Source: JAUSIF01 sp040901465 (GTDB lineage: Bacteria > Pseudomonadota > Alphaproteobacteria > Rhizobiales > Xanthobacteraceae). From it: a DNA stretch of 59,839 nucleotides. The stretch spans positions 1 through 59,839 of the forward strand of contig JBBDYN010000061.1 of assembly GCA_040901465.1 (NCBI GenBank), written 5' to 3'. Each line of letters opens with the position of its first letter. Position 1 is the stretch's first letter. Position numbers and translations under genes: made by a program. Below, one piece after another: positions 1 through 9,348 of this stretch. A model generated the notes under the pieces. That model made no database searches and was not told the DNA's origin. It was given only the letters and a program-made list of their open reading frames with translations.

Positions 1-75
1 TGGGGCGTAGCCAAGTGGTAAGGCAGCGGATTTTGATTCCGCCATTCCCAGGTTCGAATCCTGGCGCCCCAGCCA
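1..75 (+). tRNA. tRNA-Gln (anticodon TTG)
   Basis: A complete cloverleaf is visible. The 7-bp acceptor stem pairs TGGGGCG (1-7) with CGCCCCA (65-71), followed by discriminator G72 and an encoded CCA at 73-75. The T arm carries GGTTCGAATCC. The anticodon loop TTTTGAT gives anticodon TTG, which reads CAA and wobbles to CAG. The gene begins at the first base of the window, so its promoter is not visible. No integrase or duplicated tRNA end is seen nearby. Confidence 0.97.
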
Positions 76-105
76 AAACCATCCGAAGCGGCGAGAGATT
101 CCGTT

Positions 106-3090
106 TCACGCCCAGTCGGCCGCGGCGACGGGTGCCGGCGCATCCAGCGCTTCGCGCACCTTGATCGCGAGTTCCTTGCGGTGGAACGGTTTTGCAAGAA
201 AGTGCAGGCCCTCGGCAAAGCCGTCGGTGAATTCCGGCATGGCGCCGTCCGTATAGCCCGAGGTGCAGAGTACTTTGAGGTCCGGCCAACGCTCGCGCAT
301 GCGCGCCGCCAGTTCGCGTCCGTTCTTGCCGCCGGGCATGATCACGTCCGTGAACAGCAGATCCGGCTTGCCGACGAGTACCGCAAGCTTGAGTGCTTCA
401 TCCGGATTGCGCGCTGACGTGACGCGATAGCCGAGTTCGACGAGCTGGCTCTCGGTATACTCGCGCACCAGTCTGTCGTCTTCCACGAGCAGGATCGTCT
501 CGCTTCCGCGCGGCAATTGTTCCGGAGTCGACGATTGCAGGTCGGGGACGATCGAAGGCGCGTCGGCGCGCGGGATGTAAAGCCGCACGACCGTTCCGTG
601 GCCGACCTCGGAATAAATCTTCACGTGCCCGCCGGACTGCTTGATGAAGCCGTAGATCGTCGGCAATCCGAGCCCGGTGCCCTTGCCGACTTCCTTCGTT
701 GTGAAGAACGGCTCGAACACGCGCGCGACGACTTCCGGCGGCATGCCGGTACCCGTGTCGGACACCGCGATCACGACATAGTCGCCGGGCTTCACGTCGG
801 GGTTCAGTTGCGCATAGCTCTCATCGAGCTCGACATTCGCCGTCTCGATTGTAACGCGGCCCCCGTACGGCATTGCGTCGCGTGAATTGACGACAAGGTT
901 GAGAATGGCCGTCTCGAGTTGCCCGGGATCGACGATGGCCGGCCAGAGGTTTTCCGCGCGCAAGTATTGAACCGTGCTGTTTTCTCCGGCCGCCCGCTCG
1001 ATGATATCTTCCATGTCGCCCAAGAGCAGATTGGCGTCGGTCGGCTTTGGCTCCAGCATCTGGCGGCGTCCGAACGCGAGCAGCCGCTGCGTGAGCGCCG
1101 CGCTGCGCTCGGCCGCGTCGAGCGTGACCTGCGCGAGCGGTTGCAGCCTCTCGTTGCTCTTCAGCTCCGCTGCCAGCAATTCGGCATTGCCGATGATGAC
1201 CGTGAGTAGATTGTTGAAATCATGGGCGATTCCGCCGGTGAGTTGGCCCACGGCTTCCATTCGGTGGGCATGCGCGAGCTGCACCTCGGTCTGCTTCTGA
1301 TCGGTGATGTCCGTGCCGATCGAGCCGAGTCCTTCGAGCTGGCCGTTGGCGTCAAAGATTGGAAACTTGACGAACAGGACCGAACGCATCCCGGCTGAGA
1401 ACGGCGCCTGGAATTCGCGCTGCATCGGCACCTTGGCTTCCATGACCTCGCGGTCGAAGGCGTTGTGTTTCTCGGCGTATTCGGGTGGGAAGACATCGTC
1501 GGTCGATTTCCCAAGCAGATCCGCCGCCTTCACGCCGAGCCACCGCTCCAGGGCCTTATTCATGAACAAATAGCGGCCGTTAAGGTCCTTGAGCACGACG
1601 GACGCGGGTGCGTGATCCATGATCGTTCGGAACCAAGTCTCCGACCGTCTCTGCTCCGTGAGGTCCGTAGAGAACGACGCGACCGCCTCGACGTTGCCCC
1701 GCGCATCGAACAGGGGAAACTTGACGAACAATGCGGTGCGCGTTCCGTTCTCGTTTTCGTAGGAGAGTTCGCGTTGCACCGGCGCCTTGGTATCGATGAC
1801 TTCCTGGTCGAGGGAGCTGATCAAGCCCGCGGGAACGCGGGCCGCGATCTCGTGCAGTGTCTTTCCCTCTGCATCTTTCAGTGATGTGCCGAGCAGCTGC
1901 TCCAGCGCCCGGTTCATGAAAGTGACGCGGCCCTTGGTATCCTTGACCGATATCAAAATCGGCACCTGGTACATGATTTCGTTAAAGCGCGCCCGGTTCT
2001 CGCGCAGCGCCGCGTCCGCCGCGGCTCGCGCGCGAATTTCGCGGTTGATGAGGTAGCCCGCAATAAGAAGCAGGAGGCCGATGACGCCGACGCCGAGCGC
2101 CGAGCCCCACAATTCGCGCAACCATTGCGCCAGAACCGCGTCCTCACTCAGTGAGACGGCGAGGATCAGGCGCGGATTCTTCAAGGTCCGAAACGCGCTC
2201 AGATAGGCCGGTCCATCCGGGTCAAGCCGAGCCTCCAGGAATCCATTTCCGGATTGGGCAGCCGCCGCGGCCGCAAACAGCGGATTGCTATGTGCAGGCG
2301 CGCCAATCGGATCGCCGTTTGAAGGCTCGCGAAAAAGAACGATGCCCTCGGGATGCAAGACAGAGATTCTCGCGCCTTCACCGAGGTCGACCGAACGATA
2401 GAAATTGCGCAGTTGCTCGGGCTCGAGCGTGGCTGCCACGACGCCCTCGAACTTGCCGTCAGGCTGCGCGAGACGCCGCCCGAGCGGGATGATCATGCGG
2501 TCATTGATCAGGCTGCGAAAAGGCGTGTCGGCGACGAGGCCGTCCGTCGGGTCGCTTGCCATATGGCGGAACAGAAATTGCGTCGCGCGCGACTGGCCGA
2601 TGATCGACAAGATTGTCGAATGGGTGATAAGCCCGGAATCGTTGAGGACCGTGATCGATCCGACGCCGGCGAGACCGGATTTGGCCGCCTGCAGCACCGG
2701 ATTCCAGAACGGAGGCTGCGCGTTGGGTCCGCCCACGCGGTCGCTATGGAGAGCGAGCTGCGACAGCGCGGCATCGACGGTCGCGATCGTCTGTTCTAGA
2801 TGCCCGCTCAGAACAAGAGCGAGGCTTTCCGCCTGCCGTCTGTGCTTGACGATGATCTCGTCATGCCTCCACCAAAGATTGACGACACGAAAAACGACGA
2901 GCATCCCGAACATGGCGACGAGCAACAGGCACACCGCTCGGCGAAGCCGGTCGGCGCTCGGCACGGTGAGATGCGAATGGATTCTGTCGTCAGGCATTTG
3001 TCTTCGCGGATTGGAATCTGCGTCATCGTTAATCGAATGGAATAAAGAAAGGCGAAAAGGCCGGCGCCGGGTAGCAATCCGTGCCGTCAC
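106..3090 (-). CDS. Hybrid sensor histidine kinase/response regulator with two PAS domains
   Basis: This 994-residue inner-membrane signalling protein has a transmembrane segment at about 52-72, an extracytoplasmic sensor region of about 250 residues (dCache/CHASE-like), and a second membrane segment near 330-350. Two tandem PAS domains follow (about 365-480 and 485-605). Next come a HisKA domain with the phospho-acceptor His near 623 in GGIAHDFNNLL, an HATPase_c domain with DTGTGMPP and GTGLGLPT boxes, and a C-terminal receiver with phospho-acceptor Asp near 915 in TDVIMPGG. The chosen GTG start is uncertain; an ATG at 2997 shortens the N-terminus by 31 residues and leaves all domains intact. 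It lies 34 bp downstream of putA on the same strand, so co-transcription is possible. No separate response regulator is adjacent. The ligand is unknown. Confidence 0.93.
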   Translation of the reverse strand: MTARIATRRRPFRLSLFHSINDDADSNPRRQMPDDRIHSHLTVPSADRLRRAVCLLLVAMFGMLVVFRVVNLWWRHDEIIVKHRRQAESLALVLSGHLEQTIATVDAALSQLALHSDRVGGPNAQPPFWNPVLQAAKSGLAGVGSITVLNDSGLITHSTILSIIGQSRATQFLFRHMASDPTDGLVADTPFRSLINDRMIIPLGRRLAQPDGKFEGVVAATLEPEQLRNFYRSVDLGEGARISVLHPEGIVLFREPSNGDPIGAPAHSNPLFAAAAAAQSGNGFLEARLDPDGPAYLSAFRTLKNPRLILAVSLSEDAVLAQWLRELWGSALGVGVIGLLLLIAGYLINREIRARAAADAALRENRARFNEIMYQVPILISVKDTKGRVTFMNRALEQLLGTSLKDAEGKTLHEIAARVPAGLISSLDQEVIDTKAPVQRELSYENENGTRTALFVKFPLFDARGNVEAVASFSTDLTEQRRSETWFRTIMDHAPASVVLKDLNGRYLFMNKALERWLGVKAADLLGKSTDDVFPPEYAEKHNAFDREVMEAKVPMQREFQAPFSAGMRSVLFVKFPIFDANGQLEGLGSIGTDITDQKQTEVQLAHAHRMEAVGQLTGGIAHDFNNLLTVIIGNAELLAAELKSNERLQPLAQVTLDAAERSAALTQRLLAFGRRQMLEPKPTDANLLLGDMEDIIERAAGENSTVQYLRAENLWPAIVDPGQLETAILNLVVNSRDAMPYGGRVTIETANVELDESYAQLNPDVKPGDYVVIAVSDTGTGMPPEVVARVFEPFFTTKEVGKGTGLGLPTIYGFIKQSGGHVKIYSEVGHGTVVRLYIPRADAPSIVPDLQSSTPEQLPRGSETILLVEDDRLVREYTESQLVELGYRVTSARNPDEALKLAVLVGKPDLLFTDVIMPGGKNGRELAARMRERWPDLKVLCTSGYTDGAMPEFTDGFAEGLHFLAKPFHRKELAIKVREALDAPAPVAAADWA

Positions 3091-3124
3091 AATCGCCGAG
3101 TCTGGTTAACCGATCGTCAGCCGC

Positions 3125-6100
3125 TCAGTTCTCGGCCAGCAGCGCCGCATTGCCGCCGGCGGCGGTCGTATCGACCGAGACCACCTGCTCCACCGCGAAG
3201 CGGTGTAGGTAGTGCGGACCTCCGGCCTTCGGGCCGGTGCCGGACAAGCCTTCGCCGCCGAACGGCTGCGCACCCACCACCGCGCCGATTTGGTTCCGGT
3301 TCACGTAGGCGTTGCCGACCCTGAGCCGGGCGAGCAGCCGCTCGATATTGGCGTCGATGCGGCTGTGAATCGAGACCGTAAGGCCGTAGCCCGTAGCATT
3401 GATTCTGCCGGCGACCGCGTCGAGCTTGTCCGACGAGTAACGCACCACGTGCAGGATCGGGCCGAATACCTCGCGCGTCAGCAACTCGATCGAGGGAATC
3501 TCAAATGCGCGCGGTGCGAAGAAAGTGCCTGCTTGTGCGTCGCCGGGAAGGGGCACGGTGAATAGATGCTTCGCTTCGCGTTGCATCCGCGCCGCGTGCT
3601 CTTCGAGCATCTGCCTTGCATTTTCGTCAATCACAGGCCCGACATCGGTCGCGAGCCGGCGCGGATCGCCGACCTTGAGTTCGGCCATGGCCCCGGTCAG
3701 CATCTCGATCGTCCTGTCGGCTATTTCCTCCTGCAAGAATAGGACTCGTAGCGCAGAGCAACGCTGCCCGGCGCTGTTGAATGCGGATGTGAGCGCGTCG
3801 CGCACGACTTGCTCGGGCAGCGCCGAGGAATCGACGATCATCGCGTTCTGCCCACCGGTTTCGGCGATGAACGGCAGGATCGGCCCTTCGCGCGCGGCGA
3901 GCGCCTGGTTGATCACACGCGCGGTATCGGTCGACCCGGTCAGCACGACGCCGGCGAGGCGCGAATCGGCGAGCACTTGTCCACCAATGCGCGAGCCGCT
4001 GCCGGTGAGAAGATTTAGGGCATCGGCCGGAACGCCGGACTTCAGGAGTAGCCGCACTGCCGCGGCCGCAATGAGTGGCGTCCGCTCTGCAGGCTTCGCG
4101 AGCACGCTGTTGCCGGCGGCGAGCGCCGCCGTGACCTGTCCGGTGAAGATCGACAGCGGAAAATTCCACGGCGAGACGCAGAAGAAGACGCCGCGCCCAT
4201 GCAGCGCGAGCGAATTGTCCTCGCCGGTCGGGCCGGGCAGGCGGGTAGGTTCGGAAAATTCCGCGCGCGCCCGTGCCGCGTAGTAGCGCAGAAAATCCAC
4301 TGCCTCACGCACTTCGGAGATCGCATCGGAGATGGTACGCCCGGCTTCTCGGACGATGAGCGAAATCAGCCGCGATCGCTCGGACTCGAAGAGATCGGAG
4401 GCGCGCTCGAGAATCTCAGCGCGCAAGGAACCACCGAGCTTGTCCCAATCCGACTGCGCCGCTGCGCCAAGGGCGACGCCCCGGTCGATCGCGGCAGCGT
4501 CCGCCTCGATCACGTGCCCGACGATTTCGTCTCGTCGCGCCGGATTGGTCACCGTATGCCGCGTGCCGTCTCGCTCGTCGCCGCCGACGATCGGCCGCGC
4601 CGAGGCGAGCTCATCCGAGGCCGCCTCGAGCGTCGCTGCGAGCGGCTCGACAACGAGCGGATCGGTGAGATCGAGGCCCGTGGAGTTGCGCCGCTCGGGC
4701 ATGAATAGGTCGGCGGGAAGGGCAATCTTCGGATTGGCCACCGGATCGAGTTTCTTCGCCGCCTCAACCGGATCGGCGATCACCTCGGCTACCGGCAGCC
4801 GGTCGTCCACGATCCGGTTCACGAACGAGGTGTTGGCCCCATTCTCCAGCAGACGGCGCACCAGATAGGCCAGCAATTCTTCGTGGCCGCCCACCGGCGC
4901 ATAGACGCGCACGTGCCGCGACCGGTTGGTGCGCAGCACCTCGTCATAGAGCGCCTCGCCCATGCCGTGCAACCGCTGAAATTCGTATTGCGCCTCGCTG
5001 GCGATTTCCTCGACCGCGGCAAGCGTGCGCGCATTGTGCGTGGCGAAGCACGCGAATAGCGCGTCCGCGTTCGCGATCAACTTCCTCGCGCACGCGATAT
5101 AGGAGACGTCGGTCGCAACCTTGCGCGTGAACACCGGATAGCCCGGCTGACCGCCTTCCTGTGCGCGCTTGATCTCGCTGTCCCAATAGGCGCCCTTCAC
5201 CAGCCGCAGCATTAGCCGCCGCCGGTCGCGTCGCGCCATCTCGGCGAGAAATTCCAGAAGATCGAACGCGCGTTTCTGATAGGCCTGCACCACGAATCCG
5301 AGGCCGTCCCAGCCAGCGAGCGATGGCGCCGAAGAAAGCGAGTCGATGATGTCAAGGGAAAGATCGAGCCGCTCGGATTCTTCCGCGTCAATGAAGAAGC
5401 TTATTCCAGCGGCTTTCCCCTGTTCAGCGAGCGCACGCACGCGCGGCAGGAGTTCGCCAAGCACGCGCTCGCGCTGCGCGAGTTCGTAGCGAGGATGCAG
5501 CGCCGAGAGCTTCACAGAGATTCCCGGCGCGTCGAAGATCGTGCGCCCGCCCGCGTGCACTCCGACTACAGCGATCGCGTGCGAGTAGGCTTCGAAATAG
5601 CGCTTAGCGTCGCGTTCGGTCCGCGCCGCTTCGCCCAGCATGTCATAGGAGTGGAGCACCCCGCGCGCCGCGTCCGCCGCGCCGCGTTCGATCGCCTCTT
5701 CGATCGTGCGGCCGAGCACGAACTGCCGACCGAGCACGCGCATGGCCTGCCGCACTGCTTCGCGGATCACCGGCTCGCCGGTGCGCTGCACGAGCCGCCG
5801 AAGCACGTCGCGCCAGTCGTGCTTCTCGTCCTCGGGCCGCACCACGAGACCGGTCAGCATGAGCGCGAAGGTCGAGGCATTCACGAGCAGCGAGTCGGAA
5901 TGACCGAGATGGTGCTCCCAGTCGCCGGAACCGATCTTGTCGCGGATTAGCGCATCCGCCGTCTCCGCATCGGGAATGCGCAGGAGCGCCTCGGCGAGGC
6001 ACATCAGAACGATCCCTTCGCCGCTCGACAATCCGTATTCGTGCAGGAATGCATCGAGGCTCGATGCGTGGGTGCGGTCGCGCCGCACCGCTTCGACAAG

Positions 6101-6265
6101 CGCCGCCGCCCGCGTGTCGATCCGCAGCCGCGCATCCGCCCGCAGCTCGGCGGCTCGGATCAGCCGCTTCAGCGCCTCCGCTTCGTCCATCCGGTGGGCA
6201 CGGCGCACGGCCGCGCGTATGGCCGTTGGCTCGGGCAGCCGCTGTGGGAAACCAAAGGCGGGCAT
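3125..6265 (-). CDS. putA: Bifunctional proline dehydrogenase / L-glutamate gamma-semialdehyde dehydrogenase PutA
   Basis: PutA oxidises proline to glutamate in two steps, passing electrons through FAD to the quinone pool and then reducing NAD. The 1046-residue protein has an N-terminal helical region, a proline dehydrogenase beta/alpha barrel (about 130-470, with LRLVKGAYWDSEIKRA and YAPVGGHEELLAYLVRRLLENG-type segments) and an aldehyde dehydrogenase domain. That domain shows the NAD-site segment SPWNFPLSIFTGQ, the Glu motif AETGGQNAMIVD and the catalytic Cys in NSAGQRCSALR. I chose the ATG at 6265 (MPAFGF), preceded by AGGAC; an upstream start at 6364 would add 33 poorly patterned residues. 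At this length it is a PutA without the long C-terminal extension or a DNA-binding ribbon-helix-helix domain, so it is probably not an autorepressor. Confidence 0.96.
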   Translation of the reverse strand: MPAFGFPQRLPEPTAIRAAVRRAHRMDEAEALKRLIRAAELRADARLRIDTRAAALVEAVRRDRTHASSLDAFLHEYGLSSGEGIVLMCLAEALLRIPDAETADALIRDKIGSGDWEHHLGHSDSLLVNASTFALMLTGLVVRPEDEKHDWRDVLRRLVQRTGEPVIREAVRQAMRVLGRQFVLGRTIEEAIERGAADAARGVLHSYDMLGEAARTERDAKRYFEAYSHAIAVVGVHAGGRTIFDAPGISVKLSALHPRYELAQRERVLGELLPRVRALAEQGKAAGISFFIDAEESERLDLSLDIIDSLSSAPSLAGWDGLGFVVQAYQKRAFDLLEFLAEMARRDRRRLMLRLVKGAYWDSEIKRAQEGGQPGYPVFTRKVATDVSYIACARKLIANADALFACFATHNARTLAAVEEIASEAQYEFQRLHGMGEALYDEVLRTNRSRHVRVYAPVGGHEELLAYLVRRLLENGANTSFVNRIVDDRLPVAEVIADPVEAAKKLDPVANPKIALPADLFMPERRNSTGLDLTDPLVVEPLAATLEAASDELASARPIVGGDERDGTRHTVTNPARRDEIVGHVIEADAAAIDRGVALGAAAQSDWDKLGGSLRAEILERASDLFESERSRLISLIVREAGRTISDAISEVREAVDFLRYYAARARAEFSEPTRLPGPTGEDNSLALHGRGVFFCVSPWNFPLSIFTGQVTAALAAGNSVLAKPAERTPLIAAAAVRLLLKSGVPADALNLLTGSGSRIGGQVLADSRLAGVVLTGSTDTARVINQALAAREGPILPFIAETGGQNAMIVDSSALPEQVVRDALTSAFNSAGQRCSALRVLFLQEEIADRTIEMLTGAMAELKVGDPRRLATDVGPVIDENARQMLEEHAARMQREAKHLFTVPLPGDAQAGTFFAPRAFEIPSIELLTREVFGPILHVVRYSSDKLDAVAGRINATGYGLTVSIHSRIDANIERLLARLRVGNAYVNRNQIGAVVGAQPFGGEGLSGTGPKAGGPHYLHRFAVEQVVSVDTTAAGGNAALLAEN

Positions 6266-6404
6266 CGTTTGGTCCTGATCTTCGACATGCCTACCGATCT
6301 TGCGCTCCACGGGCCACCGCGGTCGAGCGGATACAATTGACCAGCCGCGATGGAACGATTTCAACCCATGATAGGTTGTGTGGCGTGGCGCGAAGGAGGG
6401 GCGA

Positions 6405-6965
6405 ATGACTTACGGGACATTGCCGCCGGTCGGATATCCGGCGAGTTCAAAACTGCTGCATTGGCTGGTTGCGATTTGCGTGCTTGTGACAGTCCCGATT
6501 GGACTCATTCTCCCCTATACCCCGAAGGGCCCGCCGCAGGACAACCTCTATAACTTCCACAAGTCGCTCGGCGTCGTGATCTTGGTGCTCATGCTGCTGC
6601 GGATCGTCAATCGCTTCGCGATCGGTGCGCCGGCGCCCGAACCGGGGCTCGCCGCTTGGCAGCGCGCCGCTTCAAGCGCAGTGCACGGATCACTCTATTT
6701 GCTGCTGACCTTGCAGCCGATCATCGGCTATTGGGCGAACTCCGCCTTCGGTGCTTCCACACCCATGTTCGGCATTTTCCAGCTGCCGCCGATCGTGGCG
6801 CAGAACCAGGACTTCGCCGGACAACTCTTCACGCTGCACCGCTGGATCGGCATCGCGATTGCATTGCTCGCCGCCGTGCATATCGGTGCGGCACTCCAAC
6901 ATTACTTCATCTTCAAGGACGGCGTGTTGCAGCGGATGCTGCCGCGGGCGCTCGGCGGCCGCTAA
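6405..6965 (+). CDS. Cytochrome b561 family protein
   Basis: A 186-residue integral membrane di-haem cytochrome that would carry electrons between the quinone pool and periplasmic acceptors. Four hydrophobic helices are visible. Candidate haem-ligand histidines sit in KLLHWLV (helix 1), NFHKSLGV (helix 2), VHGSLYLLL (helix 3) and LHRWIGIAIA / VHIGAALQH (helix 4), matching the bacterial CybB layout. The ATG at 6405 is preceded by an excellent ribosome-binding site, AAGGAGG at 6393-6399, which decides the start against the upstream alternative at 6378. It is divergent from putA and convergent with the methyltransferase at 7029, with a perfect palindrome between them. The physiological acceptor is unknown. 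Confidence 0.93.
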   Translation: MTYGTLPPVGYPASSKLLHWLVAICVLVTVPIGLILPYTPKGPPQDNLYNFHKSLGVVILVLMLLRIVNRFAIGAPAPEPGLAAWQRAASSAVHGSLYLLLTLQPIIGYWANSAFGASTPMFGIFQLPPIVAQNQDFAGQLFTLHRWIGIAIALLAAVHIGAALQHYFIFKDGVLQRMLPRALGGR

Positions 6966-6975
6966 CGCATGATAA

Positions 6976-7008
6976 TCGTCATGGCCGGGACGAGCCCGGC
7001 CATGACGA
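6976..7008. terminator. Perfect 14-bp palindrome between convergent genes (bidirectional terminator / REP-like)
   Basis: TCGTCATGGCCGGG (6976-6989) pairs perfectly with 6995-7008 around the 5-base loop ACGAG. It lies between the convergent ends of the b561 gene and the methyltransferase. There is no clear T run. The GTCATGGCCGGG arm resembles dispersed palindromes common in Rhizobiales genomes, so it may be a REP element serving as a terminator. Confidence 0.75.
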
Positions 7009-7028
7009 TGAAGAAATCCCGGTGTGCA

Positions 7029-7877
7029 TCATCGCGCAGGCGGCAGCGCCAGTAAATCTTCATGGCCGACGGTGCAGGAGACGCCGTCGGCCGTTCGCGC
7101 GGCTCGCCACTCCTTGATCGTCGGCTCGGGCACCTCTCCGGTTTCGCGCACGGCGTCGGCCCATCCTTGGGCGAACGCCGCGATCAACTTTCTGTCGTCA
7201 GCACCGAGGAGCCACGGACTCGGCGCGCGTTCGACAGTGTAGCTCGCCTTCGCGAGACCTTCGGCGATCAGCCGCGTCGATTGCCCGCCGACCGACGGGC
7301 CGAAGCCCTTGTCGCCGCCCAAATGACCTTCGAACGCCGCGCGCATCGTCGCGTCGGCGGGATGCGCGGGCTTCCACGCAGTCTCCGCGTTATGCGTGAG
7401 CACCGTGTAGAACGGCAGTTGCGACCGCGCGAGCGCCGCAACGAAACGCTCAATCCATTGCCCCGACACGAGATCGAACAGTGCCGCCGCCGTGACGAGA
7501 TCGGGCGTCGCGCCTCCCCACGCGGCCGGATCGGCGGCGAGGTCATGGCGCCTTAACTCGACATGCAACGAACGGCCATCCTTGCGCGCCTCGACGCCGC
7601 TCGCGGTGGGCCGCGCGGAATCCGCCCAGTTCGCGATGGCTTCGCTCGCGGCGGTCAGCAAGACCGGGTCGTGGTCGATCAGAATCCAATGCTGCCGCGG
7701 CGGTAATGCCGCACAGGTTCCCCGTAGATTGGAGCCGAGCCCCGCGCCGAGATCGAAGATCGTTGTTTCCGGTCGGTGCGCGAAATGCGCGCCCATTTTC
7801 CTGAGCAAGTCCGCGTTGCGGGCGCGGTGATCGGCGCTCTCGCGCAACCGCAGCCAGTTTGGGTCGAAGCCGCTCAC
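7029..7877 (-). CDS. Class I SAM-dependent methyltransferase, last gene of the PTPS-like/glycosyltransferase unit
   Basis: The 282-residue protein has a Rossmann-type SAM site, FDLGAGLGSNLRG near 45-57, followed by an acidic strand end (ILIDHDPVLL) typical of class I methyltransferases. The substrate cannot be read from sequence. The start is the GTG at 7877, whose GTGA overlaps the stop of the glycosyltransferase by 4 bp, so translation is very probably coupled. The longer open frame upstream lies inside the glycosyltransferase gene and is not coding. As the last gene of the four-gene unit (7029-10341), it probably methylates an intermediate or the final product of that pathway; this is inference from position. 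Confidence 0.85.
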   Translation of the reverse strand: MSGFDPNWLRLRESADHRARNADLLRKMGAHFAHRPETTIFDLGAGLGSNLRGTCAALPPRQHWILIDHDPVLLTAASEAIANWADSARPTASGVEARKDGRSLHVELRRHDLAADPAAWGGATPDLVTAAALFDLVSGQWIERFVAALARSQLPFYTVLTHNAETAWKPAHPADATMRAAFEGHLGGDKGFGPSVGGQSTRLIAEGLAKASYTVERAPSPWLLGADDRKLIAAFAQGWADAVRETGEVPEPTIKEWRAARTADGVSCTVGHEDLLALPPAR

Positions 7878-8932
7878 GCAATCTTCTCCTTGTGCGCGAT
7901 GTCGAGTGCCGCTGCGAACTTGGCCGCTGTGTCGCGCCAGCGCGGGAGCCGCTCGGCGTGCCGCCACGCCGCGTCGGCGCGGAGGGAGAGTTCCGCCGGG
8001 TGGGACAGAAGTTTGCGCAGCGCCGCGGCGAGTGCATTTGCATCGCCCGGCGGCACCAGCACGCCCGCGTCTGCCGGAACGGTCGTAGTCACCGCGCCGC
8101 CTGCGCATCCGACGATCGGCAGACCGCGCGCGAGCGCCTCCGCGAACGCCATGCCGTAGCCTTCGAAATGCGAAGGCAGCACGAACAGCCGCGCCCGGCC
8201 GTATTCGGCGGCAAGCGCCTTCTCGTCGAGGGAGCCCAGAAGGGCGACGCGCTTCTCGAGCTTCGCGCGAGCGATCGCTTCGCGCAGCGCTTTAGGCGCC
8301 ATTGGATCGCGATCGAGGCTGCCGACAATCCGGCTTTCCCACGCAAGATCGGAGATCTGCGCAAGCGCCGCCACGAGCGTGTCATATCCCTTGCGCGCGG
8401 TGACGGAGCCGACGCTGAGGAGACGCGGAGGGCCGTCGCTGCCACGCGCCCGCGGCGCGGGCTCGGTGCCGGGCGTTGCGACGCTGATGCGCGCCGCCGG
8501 CACGCCAAAGTCGCGTGCGAGCAACTCCGCGGTCGATGGACTCGTGGCGATCACGCGGATGGTGCGTGCAAGCGCCTCACGCTCCGTGCGCACCAGATAC
8601 GCTACGCGTTCCTTCGCGATGCCGGTTTCGAGTGCGAGCGGATGATGCACGAGCCCAATAATCCGTTGCTTGATGCGGCCGACCAGTTCAGCCGGCATCG
8701 CGCCGAACGCGAGCCCGTCAATCACGAGCAACGCGTCGGCCGGCGTAGCCGCTAGCAATTGCCCCGTCTTGTCGAGACTCGCTTTGGTCGGCTCCGGATA
8801 GTCACCCGGCAACTCGATATGCCGCACCTGCCAGCCGAATTCCGGCAGCAGCTCGATCACGCGCTTGTCGTAGATATAGCCGCCGGTCGGCGTATTGATA
8901 TCGCCCGGCACGGCGAACGCGACTTCAGGCAC
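7874..8932 (-). CDS. GT4-type glycosyltransferase in the PTPS-like cluster
   Basis: The 352-residue protein has the GT-B, family 4 pattern. An N-terminal acceptor domain contains a glycine-rich GDINTPTGGYIYD segment. A C-terminal nucleotide-sugar domain starts at LLSVGSVTARKGYDTLV and carries the signature FVLPSHFEGYGMAFAEALARG, with the conserved Glu of the EX7E motif. It should transfer a sugar from a nucleotide donor. The ATG overlaps the end of the PTPS-like gene by 8 bp, and its stop overlaps the methyltransferase start. Because it is wedged between a PTPS-like protein and a methyltransferase, a small-molecule acceptor (for example a pterin) is as plausible as a surface glycan. Glycosyltransferases that glycosylate pterins are known in cyanobacteria and green sulfur bacteria; whether this protein does so is untested. 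Confidence 0.88.
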   Translation of the reverse strand: MPEVAFAVPGDINTPTGGYIYDKRVIELLPEFGWQVRHIELPGDYPEPTKASLDKTGQLLAATPADALLVIDGLAFGAMPAELVGRIKQRIIGLVHHPLALETGIAKERVAYLVRTEREALARTIRVIATSPSTAELLARDFGVPAARISVATPGTEPAPRARGSDGPPRLLSVGSVTARKGYDTLVAALAQISDLAWESRIVGSLDRDPMAPKALREAIARAKLEKRVALLGSLDEKALAAEYGRARLFVLPSHFEGYGMAFAEALARGLPIVGCAGGAVTTTVPADAGVLVPPGDANALAAALRKLLSHPAELSLRADAAWRHAERLPRWRDTAAKFAAALDIAHKEKIA

Positions 8933-9329
8933 CGACGCTGCCCTCGTACCACGCGCGCGCCACGTGCGACTCGTGCAGCGTCACTCGAATCTTCGCGACG
9001 CCTTTCGATTCCTCGCCGAGTTCGTTCTTCCTCAGCGCGTCCGCGATCCGGTCGAAAACATAACGCGCGAGCGCCTCGGTCGTCGTGCGCTTGCCCTTGA
9101 ATTGCGGCAGCTCGTCGAGATTGTGGTAGTTGACGCCGCCGAGCACCGCCTTCAGCACTTCGTGCGCGCGGCCGATGTCGACCACGACGTCGTTCGGCCC
9201 GAGCTTCTCGCGGAAGAACGCGACGTCGACCACGAAGGTCGCACCGTGCAGTCCCTGTGCCGGCCCGAAAAACTCGCCCGGCAGGCTGTGGGCGATCATG
9301 ATGTGGTCGCGGACTTCGACGGCGTACAT
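8925..9329 (-). CDS. 6-pyruvoyl-tetrahydropterin synthase / QueD-like protein with altered active site
   Basis: A 134-residue T-fold protein of the PTPS/QueD family, the size of one subunit. The ATG at 9329 follows AGGAAAGG. Retained family features are the first zinc-type His in MIAHSL, a His in the GLHGATFVVDV strand, NYHNLDEL (equivalent to the catalytic DHxNLD block), the TTTEALARYVFDRI helix and the substrate-anchoring Glu in VTLHESHV. Key changes are visible: the canonical HGH zinc pair is HGA, the catalytic Cys normally shortly before it is absent, and the Asp of DHxNLD is Tyr. It therefore may not catalyse the standard PTPS or carboxytetrahydropterin reaction, although automatic annotation would probably call it 6-carboxytetrahydropterin synthase. 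It starts 19 bp after the dehydrogenase gene. Confidence 0.82.
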   Translation of the reverse strand: MYAVEVRDHIMIAHSLPGEFFGPAQGLHGATFVVDVAFFREKLGPNDVVVDIGRAHEVLKAVLGGVNYHNLDELPQFKGKRTTTEALARYVFDRIADALRKNELGEESKGVAKIRVTLHESHVARAWYEGSVGA

Positions 9330-9348
9330 GGCCTTTCCTCGGGTTGAT

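Noticed and set aside
1..75. tRNA-Gln as an integration site for a mobile element
   Set aside because: No integrase, no repeated tRNA 3' end and no change in gene type is seen downstream. The neighbouring genes are ordinary core metabolism.
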